Shown: positions 52,162 through 60,110, counted from the stretch's first letter. The stretch: DNA of 64,000 nt from UBA1231 sp045652765 (GCA_045652765.1 JAZOLG010000020.1:1-64000); one strand, 5' to 3'. Translations and numbers: made by a program. The notes: generated by a model from the sequence alone, not told the origin.

Positions 52162-52941
52162 ATGAAGAAAGCAGTATTTATCGATGTTGATGGGACATTA
52201 TATAAAGCCCATGATTTAAGTATATCTGAAACAATTAAAATAAAATTAAAAGAAGCTTCAAACTATGTTGATTTGTATATAGCAACAGGAAGAGCTTATA
52301 ATGTACTTACTTGTTTAAATGATGTTAAACATTTATTTAAAGGGTTTGTTGTTTCTAATGGTTCCATAGTAATTGTAGATAATGAAATTATTTTTGAATC
52401 AGTAATTGAAAATGAATTGAAAGATAAATTAATAAATGTTGCAGAAAGATTAAATGCAACTTTATCGATGTTAACACATGAACATATATATACAAATACA
52501 ATAAATGAATATGTTGATAGAGCATTAACTCCAAGAGATGAAGGATCACTTATTAATTTAAATGGTTATAATTATTTAAATATTAAATATAATATGGCAT
52601 GGACTTTTGAAGAAACTGATCTTATTGATCAAATGGAAAAAGAACTTCCAGAATTTGATTTCTTTAAATGGGGAAAACGTGGTGCAGATATTATTGTAAA
52701 AAGCATTACTAAAGCAAAAGGTATCCAAAAAGTTTTAGATAAAGTAGGATATAACTTAAGTGATACATATGCTATTGGTGATTCATCCAATGATGTGCCA
52801 ATGTTTAAACTAGTTAACACTCCAATTGCGATGGGTAATGCAACAGATAATGCTAAAGCTAATGCTAAATATATTACTTTGACACAAGATGAAGGTGGCT
52901 TAGAAAAAGCATTAGATAATATTATAAAAGGTAAATGGTAG
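52162..52941 (+). CDS. Cof-type HAD phosphatase
   Basis: A 259-residue HAD-IIB hydrolase: motif I FIDVDGTLYK, motif II VVSNGS, Lys in ITKAKGIQKVL and motif IV YAIGDSSNDVPMF, with a C2-type cap between them. Members dephosphorylate sugar phosphates or flavin/PLP precursors; substrate unknown. It precedes peptide deformylase, whose start lies within 6 bases of its stop. RBS AAGAGGAACAGTT. Confidence 0.9.
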   Translation: MKKAVFIDVDGTLYKAHDLSISETIKIKLKEASNYVDLYIATGRAYNVLTCLNDVKHLFKGFVVSNGSIVIVDNEIIFESVIENELKDKLINVAERLNATLSMLTHEHIYTNTINEYVDRALTPRDEGSLINLNGYNYLNIKYNMAWTFEETDLIDQMEKELPEFDFFKWGKRGADIIVKSITKAKGIQKVLDKVGYNLSDTYAIGDSSNDVPMFKLVNTPIAMGNATDNAKANAKYITLTQDEGGLEKALDNIIKGKW

Positions 52942-52946
52942 ACAAT

Positions 52947-53531
52947 ATGATTTTAATGAAAGATATAATTAAAGAAGGTAATCCAATTTTAAAACAAAAA
53001 TCAAAAGATGTAGAACTTCCTATTAATGAAGAAGATGCTGAAACACTTAACGCAATGATTGAATATATATTTAATTCCATTGATCCAGATATTTCTGAAA
53101 AATATAATTTGAGACCTGCTGTTGGAATTGCGGCCCCTCAAATTGGTATTTTAAAGAAAATGATTGTTATAAACGCTTTTGATGAAGATGGAATTGAACA
53201 CTTTTACGCAATCGTAAACCCTAAACTTATGAGTTATTCTGATGAACTAACATACTTACAAGGTGGGGAAGGTTGCTTATCAGTAGAACGAGAAACACAA
53301 GGTTTGATTCACAGACATAAAAGAGTTACAGTAAAAGGATATTTTCTAGAAGATGGAAAACTTGTTAATAAAACAATTAAACTAAAAGGCTATCTTGCAG
53401 TTGTATTTCAACATGAATATGACCATTTATTTGGTACGCTTTTTGTTGATAGAATTAATTCGATAAATCCATTCGAAGTTCCAGATAACTCAAAACCAAT
53501 TGTCTTTAAAGACTTTGAGGAAGAAGAATAA
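52947..53531 (+). CDS. def: Peptide deformylase
   Basis: A 194-residue type-2 peptide deformylase removing N-formyl groups from new proteins. All three motifs are present: GIAAPQIG, EGCLSVE and QHEYDHL, with Cys and two His as metal ligands. The insert after IEYIFNSIDPDISEKY is the Gram-positive type-2 feature. The start MILMKDII is aligned to Bacillus MITMENIV; an earlier ATG at 52935 has no usable RBS spacing. No neighbouring fmt in this window. Confidence 0.95.
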   Translation: MILMKDIIKEGNPILKQKSKDVELPINEEDAETLNAMIEYIFNSIDPDISEKYNLRPAVGIAAPQIGILKKMIVINAFDEDGIEHFYAIVNPKLMSYSDELTYLQGGEGCLSVERETQGLIHRHKRVTVKGYFLEDGKLVNKTIKLKGYLAVVFQHEYDHLFGTLFVDRINSINPFEVPDNSKPIVFKDFEEEE

Positions 53532-53558
53532 AAAAGGGAAGATTTTCTTCCCTTTTTA
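53529..53558. terminator. Bidirectional terminator
   Basis: Stem AAAAAGGGAAGA / TCTTCCCTTTTT with TTT loop between def and the YjcZ-like gene. Confidence 0.9.
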
Positions 53559-53560
53559 AT

Positions 53561-53698
53561 TTACCATCTAGCTGTTCCAATAATAACTAATAGGATGAAT
53601 AACACAAGAATTAGTGCATATCCATAACCGCCAAAACTACCTGTATTGCATGTGTTAGTTGGTTGGCAGCAGTTATATCCATAATTAGGTTGATACAT
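53561..53698 (-). CDS. YjcZ-family small sporulation protein
   Basis: A 45-residue protein read directly: MYQPNYGYNCCQPTNTCNTG followed by a glycine-rich turn and the hydrophobic helix YALILVLFILLVIIG, ending TARW. The Gly/Tyr lead and the helix ALI.VLFILL.I.G are the signature of the YjcZ/SscA-like family of tiny spore-associated membrane proteins. Its RBS, GGGGGGAAAAAGA, is very strong. Codons are unambiguous and the stop is TAA. It lies next to other coat-type genes (YlbD-like pair). Confidence 0.8.
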   Translation of the reverse strand: MYQPNYGYNCCQPTNTCNTGSFGGYGYALILVLFILLVIIGTARW

Positions 53699-53781
53699 TC
53701 TTTTTCCCCCCATTCTGTAAAGAGTAGCTCTTTAACTACTTTATATTATGTTATAGTAATAAACTTTGCATAAACATAAAC

Positions 53782-53976
53782 CTAATTATAATAATTATCT
53801 TTATTAACACCTAAGTAACTTTCTAGACGAGATACTCTTTTTGATAAGTCACTAATTAAACGTTTAGATTCATTTAATTCTGTTTCTAATCTTTGAATAT
53901 CATAGTTTGGCATAAAATAATTTGGATTATTATTAAAGTTAGGATTTGGATTTTGATTGAAAAATCTCTTGAACAT
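53782..53976 (-). CDS. Small Asn/Pro-rich coiled-coil protein, possibly spore coat
   Basis: A 64-residue protein. The front MFKRFFNQNPNPNFNNNPNY is rich in Asn, Pro and Phe. The rest is a short coiled coil (IQRLETELNESKRLISDLSK then RVSRLESYLG). No known family recognised. It sits between the YjcZ-type gene and the YlbD-type gene, divergent to the latter, and has a good RBS (TGAGGTGAAATT). Location and composition suggest a spore coat or membrane-associated role; this is inference. Confidence 0.5.
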   Translation of the reverse strand: MFKRFFNQNPNPNFNNNPNYFMPNYDIQRLETELNESKRLISDLSKRVSRLESYLGVNKDNYYN

Positions 53977-54072
53977 AATTTCACCTCAATATAGAATATG
54001 GATAAATTAAAAAAAGGTGATTAATTTGTCACATTATTTAAAAATAATAATAAATTATAATGAGGTGATTAA

Positions 54073-54414
54073 ATGGCAAGTAGAATGGATGAGTTCAGAC
54101 AATTTGTTTCAAAATATCCCAAAATTAGAGATGATGTAACAAGTGGAAAAAAGACCTGGCAAAATATATATGAAGATTGGGTAATACTAGGAGAACAAAG
54201 TGATGTGTGGAATATATATAAAGAACAAAAAAAAGAAACTATTGACTTTTTATCAAGTGATAATTTAAAAAATATTATGTCATATGTAAAAAAGATTAAT
54301 CCAGATTCTATTAGTAAAACGTTAAACACAATACAAAAGGTTTTACAAATTTCACAAAGTTTTGGTGGCAGAACAAGTATTTATAATGCAAATTACAATA
54401 GTTGGTGGGACTAA
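54073..54414 (+). CDS. ylbD: YlbD-family putative spore coat protein
   Basis: A 113-residue protein matching the YlbD_coat family: RMDEFRQFVSKYPKIRDDVT then SGKKTWQNIYEDWVILGEQS, the family's FK.FVk.HP.l...V..G..TWQ.lYEDW.lLGE pattern. The C terminus is rich in Ser, Asn and Tyr (GGRTSIYNANYNSWWD). YlbD is a Bacillus coat protein. It overlaps the next gene by one base (TAATG), and the same ylbD-ylbE order exists in Bacillus. RBS TGAGGTGATTAA. Confidence 0.85.
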   Translation: MASRMDEFRQFVSKYPKIRDDVTSGKKTWQNIYEDWVILGEQSDVWNIYKEQKKETIDFLSSDNLKNIMSYVKKINPDSISKTLNTIQKVLQISQSFGGRTSIYNANYNSWWD

Positions 54415-54641
54415 TGGATCAAAACATTTTAAGAGTACTATATCAAAATCCTACATACTTAAATTATTTGCGGTATCATCCTAAATGGTATATGATCCTA
54501 GAAAAGAATCCAAACTATTATAAAGAATTCGAAAATGAGCTAAAAAAAGACCTAAAAATAACAACCTACGATAAAATAGAAAACTTAAAAAAACAAATCA
54601 ATTTTGTTAATGGTATAATAAAATATCTCAACTCTAATTAA
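54414..54641 (+). CDS. ylbE: YlbE-like protein
   Basis: A 75-residue protein. VLYQNPTYLNYLRYHPKWYM followed by ILEKNPNYYKEFENELK fits the YlbE family (a conserved l.FiR..P.WYR.LsR.P pattern). The start is ATG 54414, on the last base of the ylbD stop; the in-frame GTG upstream is rejected. Function unknown; the pairing with YlbD and the spore context suggest a mother-cell role. Confidence 0.75.
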   Translation: MDQNILRVLYQNPTYLNYLRYHPKWYMILEKNPNYYKEFENELKKDLKITTYDKIENLKKQINFVNGIIKYLNSN

Positions 54642-54657
54642 TGTCAAGATATTTTAC

Positions 54658-54686
54658 TTGACAGTATCAACAAAATATGATATAAT
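54658..54686 (+). promoter_or_regulatory. rpsP promoter with overlapping inverted repeat
   Basis: Perfect TTGACA (54658-54663), 17-bp spacer, TATAAT (54681-54686). TGTCAAG (54642-54648) and CTTGACA (54657-54663) form a 7-bp inverted repeat covering the -35 box. Confidence 0.85.
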
Positions 54687-54718
54687 ATCAAAGTAAAAGA
54701 AATAGGAGGACATATAAT

Positions 54719-54985
54719 ATGGTAAAATTAAGAGCTCAAAGATTTGGTAGTGCTAAAAAACCTTTCTATCGTATTGTTGCAACTGACTCACACAACCCAC
54801 GTGATGGTCGTTTTATTGAAATTGTAGGTACTTACAATCCTTTAACAACTCCTGCAACTGTAAAATTTGATGAAGAAAAAGTTTTAAAATGGTTAGCAAA
54901 TGGTGCTAAACCAACTGACACTGTTAAATCATTATTATCTAAAGAAGGTATCATTGCAAAATTCGCTGAAAGCAAAGCTAAATAG
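54719..54985 (+). CDS. rpsP: Ribosomal protein S16
   Basis: An 88-residue protein of the 30S body: MVKLRAQRFGSAKKPFYRIV, then DSHNPRDGRFIEIVGTYNPL, and the KWLANGAKPTDTVKSLL end. RBS AGGAGGACATATA. First gene of the rpsP-khpA-rimM-trmD operon, which here is interrupted after khpA. Confidence 0.98.
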   Translation: MVKLRAQRFGSAKKPFYRIVATDSHNPRDGRFIEIVGTYNPLTTPATVKFDEEKVLKWLANGAKPTDTVKSLLSKEGIIAKFAESKAK

Positions 54986-54993
54986 GTGAAGCA

Positions 54994-55260
54994 ATGGGCC
55001 AAGTTAATTATGAAAATCTTCTTGCTGAATTAATTAAGCCACTTGTTGCGCATCCAGAGGATGTAGAAACTATAGCAGTTGAATCAAGTGAAAAATATTG
55101 TAAAATTGCTGTAAAAGTAAATAAAGAAGATCTTGGTCGTATTATTGGTCGTAAAGGTCGTATTGCTAACGCAATTAGAACAATTGCTCATGCAGCAGCA
55201 GTTCGTGAGAACGTAAGACTAGAAATAGATCTAGGTTCAGAAGAAGACGAAGAAAACTAA
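54994..55260 (+). CDS. khpA: KH-domain RNA-binding protein KhpA
   Basis: An 88-residue single-KH protein: KYCKIAVKVNKEDLGRIIGR, KGRIANAIRTIAHAAA with the GRKGR loop. KhpA (YlqC) partners with KhpB in RNA binding and cell-shape control in Bacilli. It starts 9 bases after rpsP behind AGGTGAAGC. It is followed by a terminator instead of rimM. Confidence 0.95.
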   Translation: MGQVNYENLLAELIKPLVAHPEDVETIAVESSEKYCKIAVKVNKEDLGRIIGRKGRIANAIRTIAHAAAVRENVRLEIDLGSEEDEEN

Positions 55261-55283
55261 ACCCCATTTCAAATGGGGTTTAT
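55257..55283 (+). terminator. Terminator after khpA
   Basis: Palindrome ACCCCATTTCAAATGGGGT flanked by A/T, tail TTTATTT. Confidence 0.85.
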
Positions 55284-55543
55284 TTACATATAGAGGTAAT
55301 TTATGAAGAAAATATTAAGTTATACTATCATTAAATTATGTAGTATAGATGTTATATATTTTCAAACAGATTTATTGTGTTAAATGAAAAAAATAGAAAG
55401 TTATTAAAGGCGTGTAGTCATTAATTGATTCATGAATTTTAATTTAACAGTTTAGATTTTTTTACAATTTAAAATTAGTTAAATATTCACTATTGAATTT
55501 GATAATTCATATTTTTAAAATTTTCTACTTTTATATAATAACT
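55284..55543. other. AT-rich intergenic stretch without a supported gene
   Basis: About 260 bases between the khpA terminator and another terminator at 55544. The only ORF with an RBS starts at 55302 (AGAGGTAATTT, 26 codons, MKKILSYTIIKLC...) and looks like a gene remnant or chance. Nothing else is supported on either strand. Confidence 0.5.
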
Positions 55544-55575
55544 AAGACAAATAGATTTCTATTTGTCTTTTTTAT
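55544..55575 (+). terminator. Orphan intrinsic terminator
   Basis: 11-bp stem AAGACAAATAG / CTATTTGTCTT with ATTT loop and T6, but no gene directly upstream on the + strand. Confidence 0.85.
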
Positions 55576-55603
55576 TATATTTGATTAACGTTTATCATAT
55601 TAT

Positions 55604-55652
55604 TTGATATATATAATATTTAGTGATATAATATATGAAGAATTTTTCATAT
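55604..55652 (+). promoter_or_regulatory. arsR-cadA promoter with ArsR-type operator
   Basis: TTGATA (55604-55609), 17-bp spacer, TATAAT (55627-55632). The inverted repeat ATATGAA / TTCATAT (55633-55652, 6-base centre) sits at the transcription start. It resembles the TGAA...TTCA operators of SmtB/CzrA repressors. Confidence 0.7.
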
Positions 55653-55675
55653 GTTCATATATGGAGGTAAAAAAT

Positions 55676-55966
55676 ATGGAAGAAAGTGTTAAATTAGAAC
55701 GATTAGCCAATATGTTTGACATGTTAAGCGATCCTAATAGATTACACATTGTTGTCTATTTGATGGGTGGTAAACAAACTGTATCAAAAATAACAGCACA
55801 CATTGGTATGAGTCAATCAGCCGTATCACATCAATTAAGAATACTAAGAGATGCACATATTTTAAAAGCAACAAAAATTGGTAAATGTGTATATTATAGT
55901 TTAAATGATGAACATGTTGAAACGATTGTAAACAATGGTTTAGTACATATGGGTCATGAGGAGTAA
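55676..55966 (+). CDS. ArsR/SmtB-family metal-sensing repressor (alpha-5 zinc-site type)
   Basis: A 96-residue winged-helix repressor: LSDPNRLHIVVYLM, HIGMSQSAVSHQLRILRDAH (recognition helix), then the wing KIGKCVYYSL. The last helix DEHVETIVNNGLVHMGHEE gives D-x-H ... H-x2-H, the alpha-5 metal site of SmtB and CzrA, which sense Zn(II)/Co(II). Start ATG 55676 behind GGAGGTAAAAA; longer starts enter the operator. It would repress itself and the P-type ATPase that follows. Confidence 0.92.
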   Translation: MEESVKLERLANMFDMLSDPNRLHIVVYLMGGKQTVSKITAHIGMSQSAVSHQLRILRDAHILKATKIGKCVYYSLNDEHVETIVNNGLVHMGHEE

Positions 55967-55968
55967 TT

Positions 55969-58443
55969 ATGAAAATAACATATCAAGTATTAAAGTTAAG
56001 TAATAAGAATAATTACCGTAGAATCTTAGGAGATATTCGAAAGATTCAAGGTATTCAAAACGTAAGTTTAAATAAAGAAAGAAATATTATTCACATTGAA
56101 TACAACAATATTGATGATTTAAAAGAACGCTTATTAAAATGTTTTAATTATTATGAAAAACAAGTTGATTTAGAAGAAGTAGTTCAAACCGAAGTATTTA
56201 GAAAAGTATTAAGACTTAAAGGTCTTGATTGTGGGCACTGTGCATCTAGAATTGAGAATCTTGCTCAAAAGACATTTGATCATGAAAAGATTGTTGTAGA
56301 CTTTTCGACAGAAAGATTTATATTAGAAACTAAAGATCAAAAACTATATAATAATGCAATTAAAGAAGTGACACAGATTGCAAGAAAAATTGATCCAAAT
56401 ATTGAAGTTATGGATAATGCTACTAGTCATAAAACGGCAAGCATTGAAACTAAACCAATGGATAAAGTTCAACTTATATTATTTATAGTGGGATTAGCTT
56501 TAGCACTTGGTTTTATAGTTTATAAATCAATAATGCAAGGAAGAATACTTTGGTTATTTGAACATGATAGTTTAAATCTAGTAGATAAAATTGTTTTAAC
56601 TATATCGTTTGTATTAGTTGGATATAAGGTAATTTTAGATTTCTTTAAAAATATTGTTAAACGTCATGAAATGGATGAAAAGTTCTTGATGACAATTGCG
56701 ACTGTTGGGGCTATTGCGACTGGACATAATATTGAAGCAGTTGCAGTAATGGCTTTTTATCAAATTGGACAATATTTACAAGAAATCGCTGTTAATCATT
56801 CAAGAAAATCGATATCTGAATTATTAACTTTTGATGTTGCAAACGCACGACTTAAGGTTGATGAAGAAGAAATGGAAATTGAAGTTGAGAGTGTCCTTCC
56901 AGGCGATATTTTAATTGTTAAAACTGGTGAAATGATCCCAGTTGATGGAATAATAAGAAATGGTAAAACATATTTAGATTTAAAAGCATTAACAGGAGAG
57001 GCAGATTATCAAAACGCAAAACCTGGTGATAAAGTTAGATCTGGTGCTATTAATATGGGTAGCGTTATAGAAGTTGAAGCTAAAAAACTTTATAAAGAAT
57101 CTACAATGTCACAAATTTTAGATATGGTTGAAAATGCTTCTGCAACTAAAGCAAAAAGTGAAAACTTCATAACAAAGTTTGCAAAAATCTACACTCCAGT
57201 AATTGTTGGTATTGCACTTGTTGTAATAATGGCTTGGCCTTTTGTCGCAAAACTTATTGGTTCAACTTCATCTATTCGTGATTTGTTTTTAGGCAATGAA
57301 AGTATGCAAGGTTCGGTATATCACGGAATGGTATTCTTGGTTATATCTTGTCCTTGTGCTTTAGTTATTTCAATACCACTTGCATTCTTTGGTGGAATTG
57401 GTCTTGCAAGTAAACGTGGAATTTTAGTAAAAGGTAGTAACTATCTAGAAACTTTAAATAATGTGGAAAATGTTATTTTTGATAAAACCGGAACTCTTAC
57501 TAAAGGAGAATTTGGCGTAAAAGAAATCATTTCTTTAAATGAAGAAGTGTATAGTAAAGAAGAAATTCATAAGCTTTTAGCTTATGTTGAATATCACTCT
57601 ACACATCCAATTGGAGTGTCAATTACTGACTCATACGGTAGAGATCAAATATTTACAGAGATTATTGAAGACTTTGTACAAGTTCCTGGTCGTGGCGTAC
57701 GTGCTGAAATTAATGGTTATCGATATATTGCTTGTAATTATAGACAGCTTTCAGAAAATAAAATTACATTAGAACAAGTAGTTAATGACGATTTAGTAAT
57801 TTATTTGGTTAAAGAAAAACAAGTTATTGGGTATGCTATTATTGGTGATACTATTCGTGAAGAAGCACCAACTACTTTATTAAAATTAAGAAAACAAGGT
57901 GCGAAAAAGATTGTCATGTTAACTGGTGACAATGCACAAACTAGTACAAAGGTTGGTAAAATCTTAAAACTGGAAGAAGTTCATGCAGAACTTTTACCAA
58001 ATGAAAAAGTTGAACACTTACAAAAAATAAAAGAAGAATCACAAAATAAAAAAGGAGCTACTATATATGTAGGTGACGGAATTAACGATGCACCTGTTAT
58101 TAGTGCAGCAGACGTTGGTATTGCGATGGGAGCAACAGGATCTGAAGGTTCAATTGCGATTGCTGATGTAGTTGTTATGGGTGATAATTTAGAAAAAGTA
58201 AGTGATGCGATAACAATATCTCACGCAACAAGAAGAATTGTAAAACAAAATATAGTTCTTGCTTTAGGTATAAAATTTATAGTATTTGTGTTAAACTTTA
58301 TTAATATTCCATCAATGATTTGGTTCGCAATCTTTTCTGATGTTGGTGTAAGTCTACTTGCGATTATTAACTCTTTAAGAATAACTGGTATTTTCAAAAA
58401 AGAATATAAAGTTACAAATAGTGAGGAATCTAAAAATGAGTAA
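55969..58443 (+). CDS. cadA: Zn/Cd/Co-exporting P1B-type ATPase (CadA/ZntA-like)
   Basis: An 824-residue heavy-metal pump. N-terminal metal-binding HMA domains (second with GLDCGHCASRIE, near residue 84). Membrane CPC motif in ISCPCALVIS. Phosphorylation site DKTGTLT. HP motif STHPIGVS. TGDNAQTS, and hinge GDGINDAPVISAADVGIAMG. A final membrane helix reading SDVGVSLLAIINS holds the Asp typical of P1B-2 (zinc/cadmium) pumps. It is translated right after its regulator (2-base gap). It overlaps rimM by 8 bases at the 3' end. Confidence 0.95.
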   Translation: MKITYQVLKLSNKNNYRRILGDIRKIQGIQNVSLNKERNIIHIEYNNIDDLKERLLKCFNYYEKQVDLEEVVQTEVFRKVLRLKGLDCGHCASRIENLAQKTFDHEKIVVDFSTERFILETKDQKLYNNAIKEVTQIARKIDPNIEVMDNATSHKTASIETKPMDKVQLILFIVGLALALGFIVYKSIMQGRILWLFEHDSLNLVDKIVLTISFVLVGYKVILDFFKNIVKRHEMDEKFLMTIATVGAIATGHNIEAVAVMAFYQIGQYLQEIAVNHSRKSISELLTFDVANARLKVDEEEMEIEVESVLPGDILIVKTGEMIPVDGIIRNGKTYLDLKALTGEADYQNAKPGDKVRSGAINMGSVIEVEAKKLYKESTMSQILDMVENASATKAKSENFITKFAKIYTPVIVGIALVVIMAWPFVAKLIGSTSSIRDLFLGNESMQGSVYHGMVFLVISCPCALVISIPLAFFGGIGLASKRGILVKGSNYLETLNNVENVIFDKTGTLTKGEFGVKEIISLNEEVYSKEEIHKLLAYVEYHSTHPIGVSITDSYGRDQIFTEIIEDFVQVPGRGVRAEINGYRYIACNYRQLSENKITLEQVVNDDLVIYLVKEKQVIGYAIIGDTIREEAPTTLLKLRKQGAKKIVMLTGDNAQTSTKVGKILKLEEVHAELLPNEKVEHLQKIKEESQNKKGATIYVGDGINDAPVISAADVGIAMGATGSEGSIAIADVVVMGDNLEKVSDAITISHATRRIVKQNIVLALGIKFIVFVLNFINIPSMIWFAIFSDVGVSLLAIINSLRITGIFKKEYKVTNSEESKNE

Positions 58444-58936
58444 ATACTTAGAAACAGGAAAAATAGTTGGGGTATTTGGATTAAAAGGAGAACTTAAAGT
58501 TTTAAGCGAATCTACAACTAATCGCTTTGTTAAAGATAATTATTTGTATCTTGGGAAAAATGAAAAAAGATTAAACAAAGTTAAAATATCATCAAGTAGA
58601 TTTCATAAAGGAATGTACTTAGTTACTATTGACGATTTATTTGACATAAATTTAGTAGAAAAGTATGTTGGCTGTAATTTCTATATTGATCGAGATGAAT
58701 TAGATGATTTAAATGAAAATGAATATTATTTTACTGATTTAATAGGTTTAAAAGTAATTAATCAAAATAATGAAGAACTAGGAACTGTTATTGATGTTTT
58801 AGATTTACCTACATCAGCGGTTATAGAAATTAAACTAAAGAATGATAAAAAATGTATGATTCCCTTTGTCAAAGAATATATAATTGATGTTACGAATGAA
58901 GTAATTTTGATTAATGAGATTGAGGGATTTAGATGA
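58436..58936 (+). CDS. rimM: Ribosome maturation factor RimM
   Basis: A 166-residue 16S processing factor: KIVGVFGLKGELKVLSESTT at the N terminus (family GKIv..hGlkGevkV) and a C-terminal PRC-barrel domain (YFTDLIGLKVINQNNEELG ... MIPFVKEYI). The start is ATG 58436 with GTGAGGAATC upstream. Its start lies inside the end of cadA, so it is now expressed from the metal operon unless an internal promoter exists. Confidence 0.94.
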   Translation: MSKYLETGKIVGVFGLKGELKVLSESTTNRFVKDNYLYLGKNEKRLNKVKISSSRFHKGMYLVTIDDLFDINLVEKYVGCNFYIDRDELDDLNENEYYFTDLIGLKVINQNNEELGTVIDVLDLPTSAVIEIKLKNDKKCMIPFVKEYIIDVTNEVILINEIEGFR

Positions 58937-59661
58937 TTAGATTTGATATACTAACACTTTTTCCAAACATGTTTAAAGGTTTGATTGAAGATTCGATTAT
59001 TAAAAGAGCTATTGAAAAGAAATTAATTGAAGTTAATTTAATAGATTTTAGAGAATTTTCAACTAATAAACATCATACGGTTGATGATTATTCATATGGT
59101 GGTGGTGCGGGAATGTTAATAAGTGTCGAACCAGTTCATCTTGCGATGAAAACTATACCAAATTTAGATAACGCAAAAAAACTTTTAATGAGTCCAAGTG
59201 GGAAAACATTTAATCAAGCAAAAGCAATCGAATTTTCACAAGAAGAACATATCGTAATGATTTGTGGCCACTATGAAGGTATTGACGCAAGAATTCTTAA
59301 TTTTATTGATGAAGAAGTTTCTATTGGTGATTATGTTTTAATGGGTGGTGAAGTACCTGCAATGACTATCCTAGAAGCAGTATCTAGACTTGTTCCTGGA
59401 GTTATTAGTGAAGATTCACCAGTAAATGAATCTTTTAGTGATAGTCTACTTGAACATCCTCAGTATACTAGACCTGCAGTATATGAAAATTTAAGTGTTC
59501 CAGACATTTTACTTAGTGGACATCACGCCAATATCAAAAAATGGCAAAGAGAAAAAGCCTTAGAAAAAACTTTAAAAGTTAGACCTGACTTATTGAAAAA
59601 AGCAAATCTAAGCTTAACAGATTACAAATATTTATGGGAGCTAAAAAATGAAAAAAATTAG
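58933..59661 (+). CDS. trmD: tRNA (guanine-37-N1) methyltransferase TrmD
   Basis: A 242-residue SPOUT enzyme. Signatures: FDILTLFPNMFKGLIEDSI, VDDYSYGGGAGMLI, ICGHYEGIDARI, and SIGDYVLMGGEVPAM with the trefoil-knot AdoMet site. It methylates G37 of tRNAs that read CNN/CCN codons, preventing frameshifts. It overlaps rimM by 4 bases, as in the classic operon. rplS, the usual next gene, is missing here. Confidence 0.97.
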   Translation: MIRFDILTLFPNMFKGLIEDSIIKRAIEKKLIEVNLIDFREFSTNKHHTVDDYSYGGGAGMLISVEPVHLAMKTIPNLDNAKKLLMSPSGKTFNQAKAIEFSQEEHIVMICGHYEGIDARILNFIDEEVSIGDYVLMGGEVPAMTILEAVSRLVPGVISEDSPVNESFSDSLLEHPQYTRPAVYENLSVPDILLSGHHANIKKWQREKALEKTLKVRPDLLKKANLSLTDYKYLWELKNEKN

Positions 59662-60097
59662 TTTACTATTTATATTTTTATTGATAATAACTTTAACAAG
59701 TTGTTCTAAGATTAAAACAACAAATGATGCTAAAGAATTTTGTGAATATATATATGATATTTCACGAGGAGAAATCAAAAGAGGCGTAGTAATCGATTTA
59801 AGAAATCTAGAAACAGAATATGCAGCTGGTCATATCCATGGATCACTTAGTTATGATTTTACGCATCAAGAAGAACATCATTTTATAACTTGGATTACAG
59901 GATTAAAAAGCACAGATACACAAGTGTTATTAATTGATAGTGGAAACAATGAACATCAAGTTATCATGAATTATTTAGAAAAAGCTGGTTATAAAAAAAT
60001 ACTTGCTTATTCTTTAGGATATAATAATTTAAAAGAAACAAGCGAATTTAAACAAAAAGTCGAAGTAAAAACTGGTACTGATGACTGTGGATGTTAA
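59648..60097 (+). CDS. Rhodanese-like lipoprotein without catalytic Cys
   Basis: A 149-residue protein. Signal peptide with lipobox TLTSC (Cys19), then a rhodanese-like fold: VVIDLRNLETEYAAGHIHGS and the loop VLLIDSGNNEHQV where an active rhodanese has Cys at the loop start, here Asp. So sulfurtransfer is unlikely unless the two C-terminal Cys (DDCGC at the end) play a part. It overlaps trmD by 14 bases and pepF follows. It would be outside the membrane; function unknown. Confidence 0.7.
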   Translation: MKKISLLFIFLLIITLTSCSKIKTTNDAKEFCEYIYDISRGEIKRGVVIDLRNLETEYAAGHIHGSLSYDFTHQEEHHFITWITGLKSTDTQVLLIDSGNNEHQVIMNYLEKAGYKKILAYSLGYNNLKETSEFKQKVEVKTGTDDCGC

Positions 60098-60110
60098 AGG
60101 AGATATATAT

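Noticed and set aside
55302..55382. 26-codon ORF with a fair RBS after khpA
   Set aside because: Too short and without similarity; kept only as a possibility in the orphan-terminator finding.
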